This document shows positions 12,801 to 21,639 of a DNA stretch of 64,000 nt, piece by piece. The position numbers and the translations under genes are program-made. Positions within the stretch are counted from its first letter, which is position 1; each line of letters starts with the position of its first letter. This stretch comes from Mermis nigrescens (lineage: Eukaryota; Nematoda; Enoplea; Mermithida; Mermithidae), in the NCBI GenBank assembly GCA_036768485.1, contig JAVLUZ010000341.1, forward strand, positions 2,997,468-3,061,467, in the 5' to 3' direction. Below the pieces are notes generated by a model, which saw only the letters and a program-made list of their open reading frames with translations, did not search any database and was not told the DNA's origin.

Positions 12801-15800
12801 ACTTTTTACTCAAAAAAAGCGCCAAAAAATTGATCAATTTCTGCATTTTTAATGTTAAAAGTGACATAATGCAGTCAAAATGGACTAACAATGCTTTTAA
12901 AAAAGCGTTATATTACCACGAAAAGACGCTTTTAAAGTTATTTTTGACAACTTTGGTCATTTATACAACAAAAAAATCGTGAACGTTAAATTTACTCGTT
13001 TGGATTACTGAGATTTAAACTCCCTCCTGCCGACCCTGACCTTGTGCATCTATGGATTATGTTGAAATATGGACACCGAATTTCATAAAATTACTGATTT
13101 CACAAGCTACATACGTACATACATATGTATGCAGCGAATCCAAACGTAGGACACACATGTCTGCTGAGATTTAATAACAGTAAAAAATTGTAGAAATACT
13201 CAGTCTACCAATTCCGGAACTTGTATTCATATTCCTTATGTACAAAGAAGGATGGCTGATTCTAATATATAATGTTTTTAATAAGTATTTCGAAACGAAA
13301 ATTAAATTTTGAGGCTTCAAAGCAAAGATAAGCGATCTTCTCAAATCTGAACGCGTACTCTAACTTATGTAAGCCCTTCATTTGCTTACCATAAAAATGC
13401 AGCCACGACCATCCTGATGCGTTAAAACATTCGCTACTTCGTCAATATTCAAATCTTCATTGACGAAGGCCTAAATGATACATTGCTGGATGAACATTAG
13501 TGCGAGTACAATCAGACCAGTATCCAGGACTTCATTTCAGGGGGCGGGGCACGACCAAAATTCTTTAAAAACATAAGGGGGTGGGCAAAGTATGAATTGA
13601 AAAGGACGTTTTACGACCACTAGAGCTGTACAATTTGTGAATTTTGCTATCAAGATGCCTTGAATATGGCGAGAATTCCTCTTGCACAAATCTTATTTTA
13701 TGCATAAAACCTGCGTAAAACAGATGATATAGATGCAGAATACGTTTTAGGTTTTCAAACGACTAAAAATGGAGTGTTTAAACAGCGCGCTTGGGACTAG
13801 AAAATATCATTCTCATATTCCATTTGGGGGAGGTACATGTACCCATATCCCCTTTAGATACGGGCCTGAGTACAATAGCCCTCATTAAAATATAACCGAA
13901 ACTCAAACTTTTATCAAACCTTTCATTATATTTTATAGCTCAAGGATTTTTGAGCACTACCCCCTTAGAGCAGTCGCTAATGGCCAGTAAAGAGCGTTTG
14001 CGCGTGGAACCTCTCATTAGCGCAACAAAAAAATAACTATTTCTTGGTAAGCATTAATAATGGAATTTTTGAGCATTTCTCAGCAGATTCTACACAAGGG
14101 TGACGAACAATTTTGAACAAGATTTTTTGTTTCTTTCAACTCATACAAAAATCTGTTCAACTGCCAAACACGACAAATTCCTCATCGTGTAGTCAATGCT
14201 CGAATCTGAAAAAATTGCTTAACCGCCCTAGTTCTTGTGTCAAGCTTTTAAGCTAGACGGCTGATTATACGGTAAAGATAATATAAAAACATATAGTCTG
14301 GCGCAAAGCACAGAAAAATTCTGGGGTCCATACAGTGATCGTACGGGGACCTCGACCCCGAAAAACCCCGGCCTAAACCCCGCCCCCCGACCGGGGGCAA
14401 GATTTTTCGAGTCGGGGTTGAACCTTTTCTCGGGGTGAAATATAACATATAACTTTTTGGTACACAGGAGAATTTTATAAATAGCAAATAAATTCGGCAA
14501 ACACCAAACAATGATGATTCATTCACGAACATAATGAATATGTTAAACTCGACACTCGCGATATTTCATAAAATGTACGCCTAGTCGCCATGTTGTTAAC
14601 ACGTACATATATGTTCGCATATTTATGACCATAAAGTGCGTATATCTCAAAACTTTCGGAACTCTGAGGCCAATTCAAACATTTTAGCACTGCTTTCACC
14701 AACAAAAATAGATTTTCCCCTTAAATAAAATCATGGCTATGGGTGTGAATGAATACGTATATTGGTGGCAGGTAAAACATAAAATCTTTCAAAATTTTAA
14801 TAATAACTTACTGATTGTGCACCATATTTCTTATACTTCATATTTTGTCTCAAAGTACCAATGCATCAGTTTACTTTTTAATGATAACAAATTTAATGCC
14901 GTTTTCAATGCAGCTCACTAGGCAGTACCTATGTGCTCCGCTTAGCAGCGTTTCGTCTGAGAGAATTCAAAGTTGGAAAAGGCGTCATTACTGATGACAC
15001 ACGGAATCAGTGTTTTTTGTATTCGGCAAAGATTTTTCCCGATGTACAAAGACTTTTCGGGACCGTCTTTGCACATGTACAAAGATTTTTGGGAAGACAA
15101 AAATTGCAAAAAAGCTGTAAAATTTGCTAAAATTTTCGGCGCTTCGCGCCTAAATGAGTAATTGTGTATTCTATATCTTTATAATGGCAGTAATTACATT
15201 TCAAAAGAAAAAATGTCAAATTTTTCGGCGCTTCGCGCCGTTTTAAGACGATTCTTAGTGATTTTTGCCTTTAGAGACTTAGAAATTAGCTAAAATACAT
15301 TACCAAAACTCGAACAACTCTGTTTTTACAACACTAAAATCGCTACTGCACCATATTTTAGCATACAAAAATTTGTGTCTACAAAATGTACAAAGGCTTT
15401 TGGGGACCATCTTTGTACATGTTTAAATGGACCTTATACAAAAAAACACTGCCCGGAATAGGTTGCTGCCCAAAAATGCTAAAAAGCTAATTTGGCTCCT
15501 CTGCAATCAGCGAACTATAGAATACCATTTGGAAAAAACTGTGGAAGAATACGAAAAAGCGATAGCGATTAGTGATTAAAATTGAAAGGAATGCTAGATT
15601 GCTAAAACCATGTTTGAACTTGGAATGAAAATAAAATGTTGAACATGACCAGCTTTATTAGTATGCTCTACAAACAAGTGAAGGTATCGTTTTTATCCTT
15701 TTTATATTGGTATGTAATCATGCAATGTTAACTGTTAATCTTCAACCCCGACCCCGACCCGAAAACCGGGGTTTTTCATCCCCGACCCCGACCGGGGGTG

Positions 15801-18800
15801 AAAATTTGACCCCGTACGATCACTGGGTCCATAGCATATATGTTCTTGAGGTGATTTTGACCCCCAGAATGGCAACTATCCCCACCCCCCCCCGCAAAAT
15901 GGCTGACCCCCCAACGTTGTCAATTTTACCTAAAATTTGGTAAAACGTATAGAAAGTGTGCCTTTTTAGCGTTTTTAGCTCATTTTTGGCTCGAAAACCT
16001 TATATTTTCGGCGCTTCGCGCCATATCGGAATTTTTCGACTTTATTTTGTTCAATTTACTTGATTTTTTCCAATTCTTCTCAGGATTTTTTTACGTTTGT
16101 ATGTTCTAGAAAGAACGAGCATTGTCTGAAACATAAAAAACAGTCTTTTAGACGTGCACCCATGGTCTTTTTAGCCAGAAAAAGGCTCTTTGTATAATTT
16201 TTCGGGTCTGATCCCCAGAATTCCATGCTGTACATGTATAGTATGGTCCGTAGTTGAAAAATTGTTTAAGTGTTTTTTCCGTTTTTTAAGCGCAGTTTGA
16301 AAATTTGTACCTTTTTCGGGGCATTTGGATAAGGACCTGCCTGCATGCATACATATATGCGATTTACAATTTATTAATATTCAATAGGAATCGTTTTTTT
16401 CTTGAAGCTCAATTGATCCGATGAGTCAGTCTTTGTACACAAGCGCTTGCAGATGCAAATACTTATAATCATGTAGTAAGTGTTAAAGTGAAATGAAAAG
16501 TAGAAAACAAAATCGATGTTAAGTTTTCAGAAGAGCACATTGGAAAGAATAAGAATTCCAAATTCTAGTTTTAACATTTTAGAAAAGCTAAACAAGGGAT
16601 CGCTGATGATGAAACAAAAAGACGAGCGATAGGGAAAACAAATCAAATACATACATCAGCTGGAGAACAAATAGGTGTATAAATAGTATATAATACAGCA
16701 CAGTACAGAGCATACTATCAGCTCAAGCTATGCATGCAATAAAACATGCACCTATATACAACCTGGTTTTTTTGGACTACTCAACAAATATTTGTTCGGC
16801 CTTGCAAAGACTTTCCGGGACCTCTTTGTATATAACTGTACGCGTACAAATATTTTTGGGAGATAAAAACGCTTAAATAGTAATTTTCTGTTCCGTGTGC
16901 CTTTATAATGTGAGTTTTAAAATGCAAAACCGTTGAAAGTAGCCGATATCTGTTTAAAAAATAAAGCAATTGAATAATAATAGTTGAGCGGATAATTAAA
17001 ACCTGTTTCATTTATCCGAGAGCTTTTTCAGCAAATCTTTTCCGAGGCTACAGTAACTCTATGATCCCTACTTACTGTAGGTCATTTACAGATCACTGTA
17101 GCTACATAGGAGGGATGGTGTTTTTATAAAATTTATTAGGACATAATTTATTCCCGTCATCCAGCAGATCATGCAACATGCGGATGGAATTCACACATTC
17201 AGCTTGTCATACATCGACCGTTAAACATAATAGGCTAGCATTTTAAACATCGCCGAAAACTTCCGCTTAGCGTAGTGGTAGAACGTCTGATTGTCGTCGA
17301 AGCAACACGGGTTCGATTCTTGCTGCAAGATTTTTATTTAGCGCACTTACTGTAGTATGTCACAGCACTGTTTAGATGCTTGAATTAAGTCTATGTGGAC
17401 GGTTTAGTGCATTAAAAATGAAAGAATGACGGCCCCTCGCCCCCACTCAACTTTTCTGTCGAGTTACAGTAAGTCACCTAGTTAGGCATACAGTAGCCTT
17501 CAGAAAAATTTACTGAAAAAGCTCTCGAGTAAATGAAACAGACTATAAATAATTGAATAATAAAAATGCTAAACATATAAATGTTTGAGAAAAAAATTTA
17601 AATAAATAGTAAATACTGAAGTAAATAATTTGAAACAATAGTTGAATGAATGAATAAATAGTTGAATATTGAATAAAAAATATTGCCTTTACAATACCTA
17701 ATACATACCTTCTACTATAATAAATTGCATCTTAGATGCACAAGGTCAGGGTCGGCAGGGAGGGTCAAATCACAGAAATCTAAAACAAGTAAGTTTATTT
17801 TTCATAATTTTTCGCTTTCAAACGACAGAAATGGTCAAAATAGATGATTAAACGTTTTCCATGGCAATAGCGCATTTTTAGAGCATTGTTAGTCCATTTT
17901 AACTGCATTACATCGCTTTTAACACTAGAAGTATAGACTGCGATCAATCCTTGGCGCGTTTTTGAGTAAAAAGCGCATGAAAGCATTAATTTGGATATTA
18001 TTAAATTTTGACATTATTACTGCTTTTGTTCACAAAAATGATGCAGAATACGCCCCGTCAGCTCGAAATCGAGGACAGTACCGGTCTGGCTGACCCTTCA
18101 GCAAGAGGGCCAGTACCCCCTCACTCCCTACATGCATTTGTGGATTACATACTAGCAGAGTTTTTTTGTACAAGGTCCGTTTGTACATGTACAAAGATAG
18201 TCTCTAAAAGTCTTTGTACATTTCGTACACACAAATTTTCGGGTACTATAATATGGGTACTATAATATAGTACAGTAGCGATTTTAGTGTGACAAAAACA
18301 GAGTTGTTCGACCTTTGGTTACGTATTTTAGCAATTTCTAGGTTTCTGAGGGCAAAAATCAGTAATAATCGTCTCAAAGCGGCGCGAAGCGCCAAATTTT
18401 TTTGGCATTTTTCCTTTCAAAATGCAATTTCTGAAATTATAAAGATATATAGAACACACTATTGCTCATTTCGGCGCGGAGCGCCGAGAATTTTTGCGAA
18501 TTTCGAACCTTTTTTTGCAGTTTTTGTCTTCCGAAAAATCTTTGTACATGTACAAAGACGGTCCCCAAAAGTCTTTGTACATCGCGAAAAATCTTTGCCG
18601 AATACAAAAAACCGTGCATACTAGTAGTGCTTACTCGTTTTAAAAGGCTAATGATTCCATCGGTGTCTTTATCGCAAATTCCAAAAGCTTCAAAATCTAC
18701 TTCGATATCCTGTCATGCCAAACATATGAATAACAGTGAAGCAGAACTCAGTAGCATAGATGAATAAGGTCAGGGTTGACACGGAGTAAAATTTCAGAAA

Positions 18801-20594
18801 TCCAAAACAGTAAATTTAGTTTCTCACAATTTTTTGTCGTTTAAATGACGAAATTAGTCAAAATAGCATGTAAAACGCTTTTTCACGGTAATGCCGCAAT
18901 TTTAAAGCATTTCTAGCCAATTTTGACTGAATTGTATCGCCTTTAACACTAAACTATAAAGAAATTGATCAATAGGCCGGGAAATTTTGACGATTTAGAC
19001 ACGATTTTGGGCGGTTATTGAGTGAAACGTACACAAAATTGTGTATCAGGCGCGCTGGGAAAATTTTGACATCTGCTTTTGTCCTCAAAAATGATGCAAT
19101 GTCCTGTCAGCTCAAAATCGCCGGACAGTACCTTTCTAATTAACCCTTCCAGGGGAGAGCCTCATCCCCTATGTGCATGTGTGCTCAGTAGTCAGCTAAA
19201 TACATTATTAAAATGAGAAATTGTGGACGGAGGGATTAGGCTCTCCGTGGAGAAGATTACAACTTTATTTAAACCTTTTATTGACGACTCAAAAAAATTG
19301 CCAAACTCTCACTCATTTTTAGAAAAGACAAAATTTGATAAAAATCAGGAAAGTAGTCCATGTTTGAAGCAAATTGCAGTAAAGCACCTAGAAAAAGCTG
19401 ACAAAACGATTTTCGTGCGAAATTTGAGAAGCGCACAAAAAATTTCAAATTTTTTAATAGGGCAGCTGAGCTGACTCTGTATAGCTTAAATGCACTGAAG
19501 CAGAGTACAGCGACGCTAAAATGGATGAAGTTCACTTTTTAATAAGATCAGCATGTCTGATTGAGATTCACTAACCAGAGAAATAAGCAATAACTAAAAA
19601 GACGAGACTGCTCCAGTAATCTTACAAAAATAACGCCTACTGGCAAATGCTGCATACAGCTGAAGTCTTCAGCGATATGTAGGTAAAATGAGAAAAGAAC
19701 GAACATTGCCCATTAGCGCATCAGTCTAATTTCAGATTATTTCTGTTTTAATACTTATATAAAATTCTAAACTGTTTCAATTATTTTGCATTATTCAAGA
19801 TTGAATGGTCACGTTTAATAGGTTTCAGCCAAAAATAGTCCGACAATAATAGACTTAAATTATCAAAAAAGAGCAATACGTGCTTTCATACTCTTACATA
19901 GCTGTGTGACACATAGACACAGTATCATATATGTAACAGGGAGGATGGGGGTTGCCCCAGGCAAAGTTGGTCGTCCTTCAACCTCCGCCTTAAGTTAAAA
20001 AATTTTTGACTCCCCCGCTGATTTTTGAAAAAAATGAATTTTTTGGTGCTTTTTCAGGTGTTTCTTTAAGCCATGTTTGGTAAAAAAATTCTCACCATTT
20101 CCACCCTCCTAAAAATGGCCGGGGACTCGCCAACTCAGAATATCGAGCCGTTGTATGTATGCGAAGCATACATATATTAAATAATATTTACTGTTGCTAC
20201 ACTGAGCACAAAAGATTAGAAAGATTCTTGACAATACATCGATAATTATATATAATTTTTCAATGTTTCAAATTTTAGATCCTCACACAAGTCCGTAAAA
20301 TTAGAGCAAATAAAATCGCTTGTCAAGAAGTTTAGTCTTGCATTCAAGGCACTTAGACCACAATGAGCAAGCATAATACTTAAAAAGTTCCTAACGATTG
20401 AAATGTTTGATCCATTCTGTCGCCAACTGATACGTTCTGCAATATAAAATGATCTGTTCTGGTCGCATATTTAGCTCTGTTGTAAAACGATGTATCACAG
20501 TATATATACATACCTCAGCTGAAGACAATTCACTGTCGGAAGAACTAACGCTCTCGTCTTTTCTCCGCGTTTTCGATTTCCGAACCTTAGGCAT
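660..20594 (-). CDS. BCCIP: BCCIP/BCP1-family gene, partial, 3' end outside window
   Basis: BCCIP (yeast Bcp1) is a nuclear protein; the yeast protein acts as a chaperone and export factor for ribosomal protein uL14, and the human one binds BRCA2 and p21. Reading the minus strand, exons at 13470-13390, 8455-8276 and 850-660 join in phase 0 to give, in order, the AFVNEDLNIDEVANVL helix, an acidic linker, the EIYGLVSFIDLQEHR strand, and SVALIVNERLSNLPYHIALP, which is the family hallmark (human LLLSERFINVPPQIALP). A 41-nt exon at 19666-19626 and a possible first exon at 20594-20514 extend it upstream. The last about 100 codons are not seen and should lie left of the window. The introns of 4.9, 6.1 and 7.4 kb are repeats. 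Confidence 0.75.
1309..1761 (+). mobile_element. MITE family A, copy 1 (hAT-like)
   Basis: A 453-bp element flanked by exact 8-bp duplications GTTCTAAT (1301-1308 and 1762-1769). The right end is TACAAAAAAAACACTG; the left TIR is slightly decayed (CACGATTTTTTTG). Inside lie the family marks: subterminal palindrome CTTTGTACATGTACAAAG, the GGCGC-TTC-GCGCC hairpin, and a block that resembles coding sequence but is present in all copies. It is in the 7.4-kb BCCIP intron. Terminal CAGTG with 8-bp duplications is typical of hAT MITEs. Confidence 0.85.
2030..3500 (+). repeat. Satellite-like array, about 20-bp units, 205-bp higher order
   Basis: Dozens of degenerate units of the form ACCCCAGCAACCGATTTTTG, about 20 bp each. 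A higher-order period of about 185-206 bp is visible from the recurring block ATAAGCGATTTAGGACCCA at about 2313, 2518, 2724 and 2909. Beyond 3000 the higher order breaks down to simple units. The minus-strand reading frame at 2961-3206 is only a translation of the repeat. Confidence 0.9.
3704..5060 (+). repeat. Tandem array of about 198-bp units
   Basis: Units begin TTATTACTTGTTATTGATGC at about 3704, 3825, 4022, 4219, 4417, 4617, 4815 and 5014, a period of 197-200 bp. Each unit has two related halves of about 98 bp, and each half ends in the GGCGC-TTC-GCGCC hairpin. The many 60-71-residue frames here are translations of the array. Confidence 0.92.
5061..5358. other. Unique spacer
   Basis: AT-rich sequence between the 198-bp array and the hAT derivative. 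No gene, repeat or splice-consistent exon was seen. Confidence 0.4.
5359..6202 (+). mobile_element. hAT derivative with transposase remnant
   Basis: An 844-bp element with terminal inverted repeats TAGAGACCGGATTT(T)GGTGTGC and exact 8-bp duplications ATTATGAA (5351-5358 and 6203-6210). The subterminal regions carry GCACACAA and TTGCACACAA words repeated in both orientations, as expected for transposase binding sites. It contains a broken transposase, annotated separately. Confidence 0.88.
5910..6078 (+). pseudogene. hAT transposase C-terminal domain, broken
   Basis: The plus strand reads PDKWWNTLYALFVSVDVERS then FS, an internal TAG, then YKAILSDRRQNLTFQNIEMY and NVIAFNKFLF with stop. VERSFS-x-YK-x-ILSDRR-x-NLT is the hAT C-terminal dimerisation motif. 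The upstream part (about 5590-5900) has similar transposase-like words broken by frame changes. The in-frame stop and truncation make it non-functional. Confidence 0.75.
6591..6997 (-). repeat. Repeat family C copy
   Basis: About 400 bp, reverse orientation. Family C has C-rich ends (CCCCAGAAT...), a core with the reduced hairpin motif (here GGCGCAAAGCGCC), then TTTGACTATATTTTGTTCAAT-like sequence, a block CTCTAGAAAGATAGAGCATCG and an end near TGCATGTCTGG. At least nine copies occur in the window. No clear target duplication, so its class is unknown. Confidence 0.7.
7205..8206 (+). repeat. Repeat family B copy, split by a MITE
   Basis: Family B starts CATACCTGGGCGTGGGGG and ends GGTGCCGCCCACCTATGG, which are imperfect inverted repeats. 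This copy runs 7205-7433, is interrupted by the 743-bp element at 7434-8176, and resumes 8177-8206 with its expected terminus. The core shared with other copies is TTTTTTGATGCCAATGGATAG-like followed by GAGAAACGTC. Confidence 0.82.
7434..8176 (+). mobile_element. MITE family A2, copy 1, nested in family B
   Basis: 743 bp with nearly perfect 19-bp TIRs, CACTGTTTTTTTTTGTACGAG (trimmed: CACTG then T run then GTACGAG) and its complement CTCGTACAAAAAAACAGTG. The flanks ACCAGAAC and CCCAGAAC form a 7/8 target duplication. It shares the GTACAAAG palindromes and the GGCGC-TTC-GCGCC hairpin with family A but has a different body. A near-identical copy is at 62790-63529. Confidence 0.88.
8276..8455 (-). 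CDS. BCCIP: BCCIP exon: acidic linker and GLVSFIDL strand
   Basis: The exon ends at CGA|GTAATT in phase 0. Its certain part is TALDDDESSVVQEVSKNVD then TDDIDNEIYGLVSFIDLQEHR, matching human DMDEDEVFGFISLLNLTER. The phase-correct acceptor is TTTCCAG|CTG at 8456, which adds an odd Cys-rich stretch (LHFVFCINCMYICAARRR). A nearer acceptor (exon start 8412) is out of phase with the upstream exon. Confidence 0.75.
8456..9214. other. BCCIP intron sequence, unassigned
   Basis: AT-rich, no long frames and no recognised repeat. It follows the upstream side of the 8276-8455 exon. Confidence 0.4.
9215..9620 (+). mobile_element. MITE family A, copy 2
   Basis: 406 bp from CAGTGTTTTTTTTTGTATTC to CTTGTACAAAAAACACTG. 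The flanks CTTCCTAA and CTTACTAC match at 6 of 8 positions, an old duplication. It has an internal deletion relative to other copies in the AATTCGC block after the first palindrome. Confidence 0.85.
9621..10400. other. Intronic sequence, unassigned
   Basis: No gene, array or known repeat was recognised in this stretch of the BCCIP intron. Confidence 0.35.
10401..10556 (+). mobile_element. Small MITE, family G, copy 1
   Basis: 156 bp starting CAGGCACGTAGCTGGCCGTCC (first 20 bases used) and ending GAGATACGTGCCT, an imperfect TIR pair. Flanks contain TTTATTGT and TTTATTAT. Other copies at 48758-48929 and 53239-53413 show 8-bp duplications, so it is hAT-like. Confidence 0.75.
10783..13054 (+). 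repeat. Repeat family F copy, split by element H1
   Basis: Family F runs from TGCACATAGGAGGGA with a stretch of CCCCCTCCC, through GTACAGTCCGGCGATTTTGAG and a core AATGCAGTCAAAATGGAC, to GACCCTGACCTTGTGCATC. This copy is cut by H1 (10945-12791). Other copies are at 17735-18142, 18759-19172 and, in part, 50330-50610. Confidence 0.72.
10945..12791 (+). mobile_element. Element H, copy 1 (hAT-like, 1.85 kb)
   Basis: Ends are CAGTGATCGTACGGGG and CCCCGTACGATCACTG, perfect 16-bp inverted repeats followed by GC-rich runs of GACCCCGACC in both arms. The flanks CTCTTATA and CTCTTATG are an 8-bp target duplication with one change. No transposase motif was found in the interior, so it is non-autonomous. 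It sits inside a family F repeat. Confidence 0.88.
13390..13470 (-). CDS. BCCIP: BCCIP exon: AFVNEDLNIDEVANVL helix
   Basis: Exactly 27 codons, phase 0 at both ends, between ATCATTTAG|GCC and ATG|GTAAGC. It encodes AFVNEDLNIDEVANVLTHQD and GRGCIFM, aligning with human APVNTAELTDLLIQQNHIGSVIK. It lies in otherwise unique sequence next to a J-family repeat. Confidence 0.65.
13527..13868 (+). repeat. Repeat family J copy
   Basis: Begins TATCCAGGACTTCATTTCAG with a G-rich run, contains CGACCACTAGAGCTGTACA and TGCCTTGAATAT, and ends TACGGGCCTGA. Related copies are at 20868-21316, 21522-21655 (continued at 23905-24110) and 44310-44462. Confidence 0.68.
13869..14332. other. BCCIP intron, unassigned
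   Basis: Nothing recognised apart from short AT-rich sequence. The last 50 bp resemble the edge of a repeat with a GGCGC-type motif (GGCGCAAAGCAC). Confidence 0.35.
14333..15825 (+). mobile_element. Element H, copy 2, carrying a nested MITE
   Basis: 1493 bp with the same CAGTGATCGTACGGGG termini as H1 and an exact 8-bp duplication GGTCCATA (14325-14332 and 15826-15833). The outer 300-400 bp on each side match H1. The middle holds a family A MITE at 15008-15451, so that MITE arrived later. Confidence 0.9.
15008..15451 (+). mobile_element. MITE family A, copy 3, nested in H2
   Basis: 444 bp from CAGTGTTTTTTGTATTCGGC to TTATACAAAAAAACACTG. The flanks CACGGAAT and CCCGGAAT are a 7/8 target duplication. 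It has both GTACATGTACAAAG palindromes and two GGCGC-TTC-GCGCC hairpins. Confidence 0.9.
15826..16244 (+). repeat. Repeat family C copy
   Basis: Starts near GCATATATGTTCTTGAGG, contains TTTTCGGCGCTTCGCGCCAT and TTCTAGAAAGAACGAGCATTG, and ends CCATGCTGTACATGTATA. Similar in layout to the copies at 47028 and 47922. Confidence 0.75.
16245..17002. other. Intronic sequence, mostly unassigned
   Basis: No gene seen. Around 16785-16870 a short degraded fragment of the GTACAAAG family (CTTGCAAAGACTTTCCGGGA) is visible; the rest is unassigned. Confidence 0.35.
17003..17541. mobile_element. TIR element K with a tRNA-like core
   Basis: 539 bp with inverted ends CTGTTTCATTTA and TAAATGAAACAG, extending about 50 bp inward (GAGAGCTTTTTCAG on both sides, then GGCTACAGTA and its complement). 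No firm target duplication. The middle holds a Pol III type A and B box pair, listed separately. The end CTGTTTCA is shared with the small L elements near 30.2-30.7 kb. Confidence 0.72.
17261..17331 (+). tRNA. tRNA-like sequence, probably a degenerate tRNA or SINE head
   Basis: An A box TTAGCGTAGTGG and a B box GGTTCGATTC (17310-17319) are spaced as in a tRNA gene. The D arm folds (GCGT/ACGT with loop AGTGGTAGA), and an anticodon stem TGATT/AAGCA has one mismatch. The acceptor and T stems pair poorly, so I do not call a functional tRNA or assign an amino acid. It lies inside element K, which suggests captured Pol III promoter sequence. Confidence 0.4.
17735..18142 (-). repeat. Repeat family F copy, reverse
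   Basis: Starts GATGCACAAGGTCAGGGTCG and ends CTACATGCATTTGTGG. It contains the core GTCCATTTTAACTGCATTAC and the ending CCAGTACCCCCTC. It lies just upstream of a MITE insertion at 18156. Confidence 0.7.
18156..18616 (-). mobile_element. MITE family A, copy 4, reverse
   Basis: 461 bp with exact 8-bp duplications CATACTAG (18148-18155 and 18617-18624). Its ends are decayed (CAGAGTTTTTTTG and AAAAAACCGTG). It is the longest and least deleted copy and reads in the opposite direction to the other A copies. Confidence 0.9.
18759..19172 (-). repeat. Repeat family F copy
   Basis: From GATGAATAAGGTCAGGG to CCTATGTGCATGTGTG with the shared core TTTTGACTGAATTGTATCGC. It is separated from the previous F copy by the A MITE and about 140 bp. 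Confidence 0.68.
19223..19474 (+). CDS. Unassigned 83-codon reading frame
   Basis: Encodes MDGGIRLSVEKITTLF, then a Lys/Ser-rich region with KHLEKADKTIFVRNLRSAQK. It has a protein-like composition and lies outside recognised repeats, but no family is recognised, it is antisense to a BCCIP intron, and no splice partners were found. Possibly an old transposon fragment. Confidence 0.18.
   Translation: MDGGIRLSVEKITTLFKPFIDDSKKLPNSHSFLEKTKFDKNQESSPCLKQIAVKHLEKADKTIFVRNLRSAQKISNFLIGQLS
19626..19666 (-). CDS. BCCIP: Possible small BCCIP exon
   Basis: Between GCTGAAG|AC and TTT|GTAAGA. It would complete a split Asp codon and encode FSCMQHLPVGVIF, which aligns position by position with the DFxALKNLLRQLF segment of the family. 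It ends in phase 0, as the next exon needs. The match is short and substituted at several hydrophobic positions, so this is tentative. The exon carrying the VNVEFE motif that should precede it was not found. Confidence 0.4.
19937..20160 (+). repeat. Repeat family D copy
   Basis: Starts AGGGAGGATGGGGGTTGCCC, has AAAATTTTTGACTCCCCC and a core GTTTCTTTAAGCC, and ends GGACTCGCC...GAGCCGTTGTATGTATG. Other copies at 35166, 35728 and 43050 share the layout: a G-rich start, CCCCTCC...AAAATTGGCCGGGA and an end GAGCCGTTACATGTATG. Confidence 0.7.
20514..20594 (-). CDS. Possible first exon, basic then Ser/acidic
   Basis: An ATG at 20594 opens 27 codons, MPKVRKSKTRRKDESVSSSD then SELSSAE, ending in phase 0 at a strong donor GAG|GTATGT. 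The basic-then-acidic composition fits the N-terminus of BCCIP-family proteins. It also resembles the N-terminus of the transcription coactivator SUB1/PC4 (MPKSKEL, SSSSS, DSDSE). No PC4 domain was found downstream on this strand. Its assignment to the BCCIP gene is an inference from position and phase. Confidence 0.4.
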
Positions 20595-20867
20595 AACAGT
20601 TTAGGACCTGAGATATATAGAGCGGAAAATTAGGAAAATACAGTATAACTAAATCATGCGCTAATTACCAATGTGAAAGAATTATGCTATAGATTATGGC
20701 GAGGTAGGAATACATGCAGGCCCGTTACAAGGATTTAATTTAAGGGAAGGGTTCGTGCGTGTGTCACGATAGGTATTATGAGATAAGAAAAAATAAATGC
20801 ATTTTTGAGCGTATCCCGATGAACTCTACGCAATGGTGATAAAAAATTTCAAAAAATATGCCAGAGG

Positions 20868-21316
20868 TCCGTATCCAGGATTTTGTTTCGGGGAGGGGAG
20901 GGAGAGAAAATCGTTTAAAAACATAAAAGGGACAAAAGGATGAATTAAAAAATACGCTTTACGACCACTAGAGCTGTACACTTTGTAAATTTTACTACCC
21001 AGATGCCTTGAATATATTGAGAACCCAATGGACACCCTCTTGAACAAATCTTATTCTCTGCATTGCATATAACCTGGCAAAACAGAAGACATATATGTAA
21101 AATACGCTTTAGGTAGCATAAAGACTAGAAATGGAGTGTTTAAACCTCGCGCCTGAGACCAAATCGACTCTAATTAGAATTGTGAAATTCAACGCGAAGC
21201 GCCGAAAATTTTTAGCGATTTCTGGCTGAAAAAGCAAAGGGTAGATTGAAGGGAAAAATCATTCTCATATTTCGTTTCGAGGGGCACGTGCCTCCCTATC
21301 CCTCTGAATACGGGCC
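20868..21316 (+). repeat. Repeat family J copy
   Basis: From CGTATCCAGGATTTTGTTTC to CTCTGAATACGGGCCTGA. It contains ACGACCACTAGAGCTGTACA, GATGCCTTGAATATATTGAG and AACGCGAAGCGCCGAAAATT, which is the shared hairpin motif in reverse. Confidence 0.72.
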
Positions 21317-21639
21317 TGATACAATTTTGCGTTTCCTAGCTTGAAGGTACCCTATAAACCTATTTCGTTTGTTTCAGACGTACTTGAGGGGTTTTTTCAT
21401 TTTTCTTCGAAAACCCTTATCAAAATCAAAAAATTTTCATCTCGGATGGGAAGCGGCTTGCCCGCCTCCTGATTACGAGCCTGGATTAGGGTACTACTGA
21501 TTCGCTATTAATCTTGTGACCAGGCCCGTATTCAAGGGGGATAGAGGGGCACGTGCCCCCTCCCGAAATGAAATATGAGAATGATGTTTTCCTTTACTCC
21601 CACTTTGCTTTTTTAGTCGAAAATCGCAAAAAATTTTGG

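Noticed and set aside
17261..17331. A functional tRNA gene
   Set aside because: The A and B boxes are good, but the acceptor and T stems pair poorly and no anticodon loop is convincing; kept only as tRNA-like.
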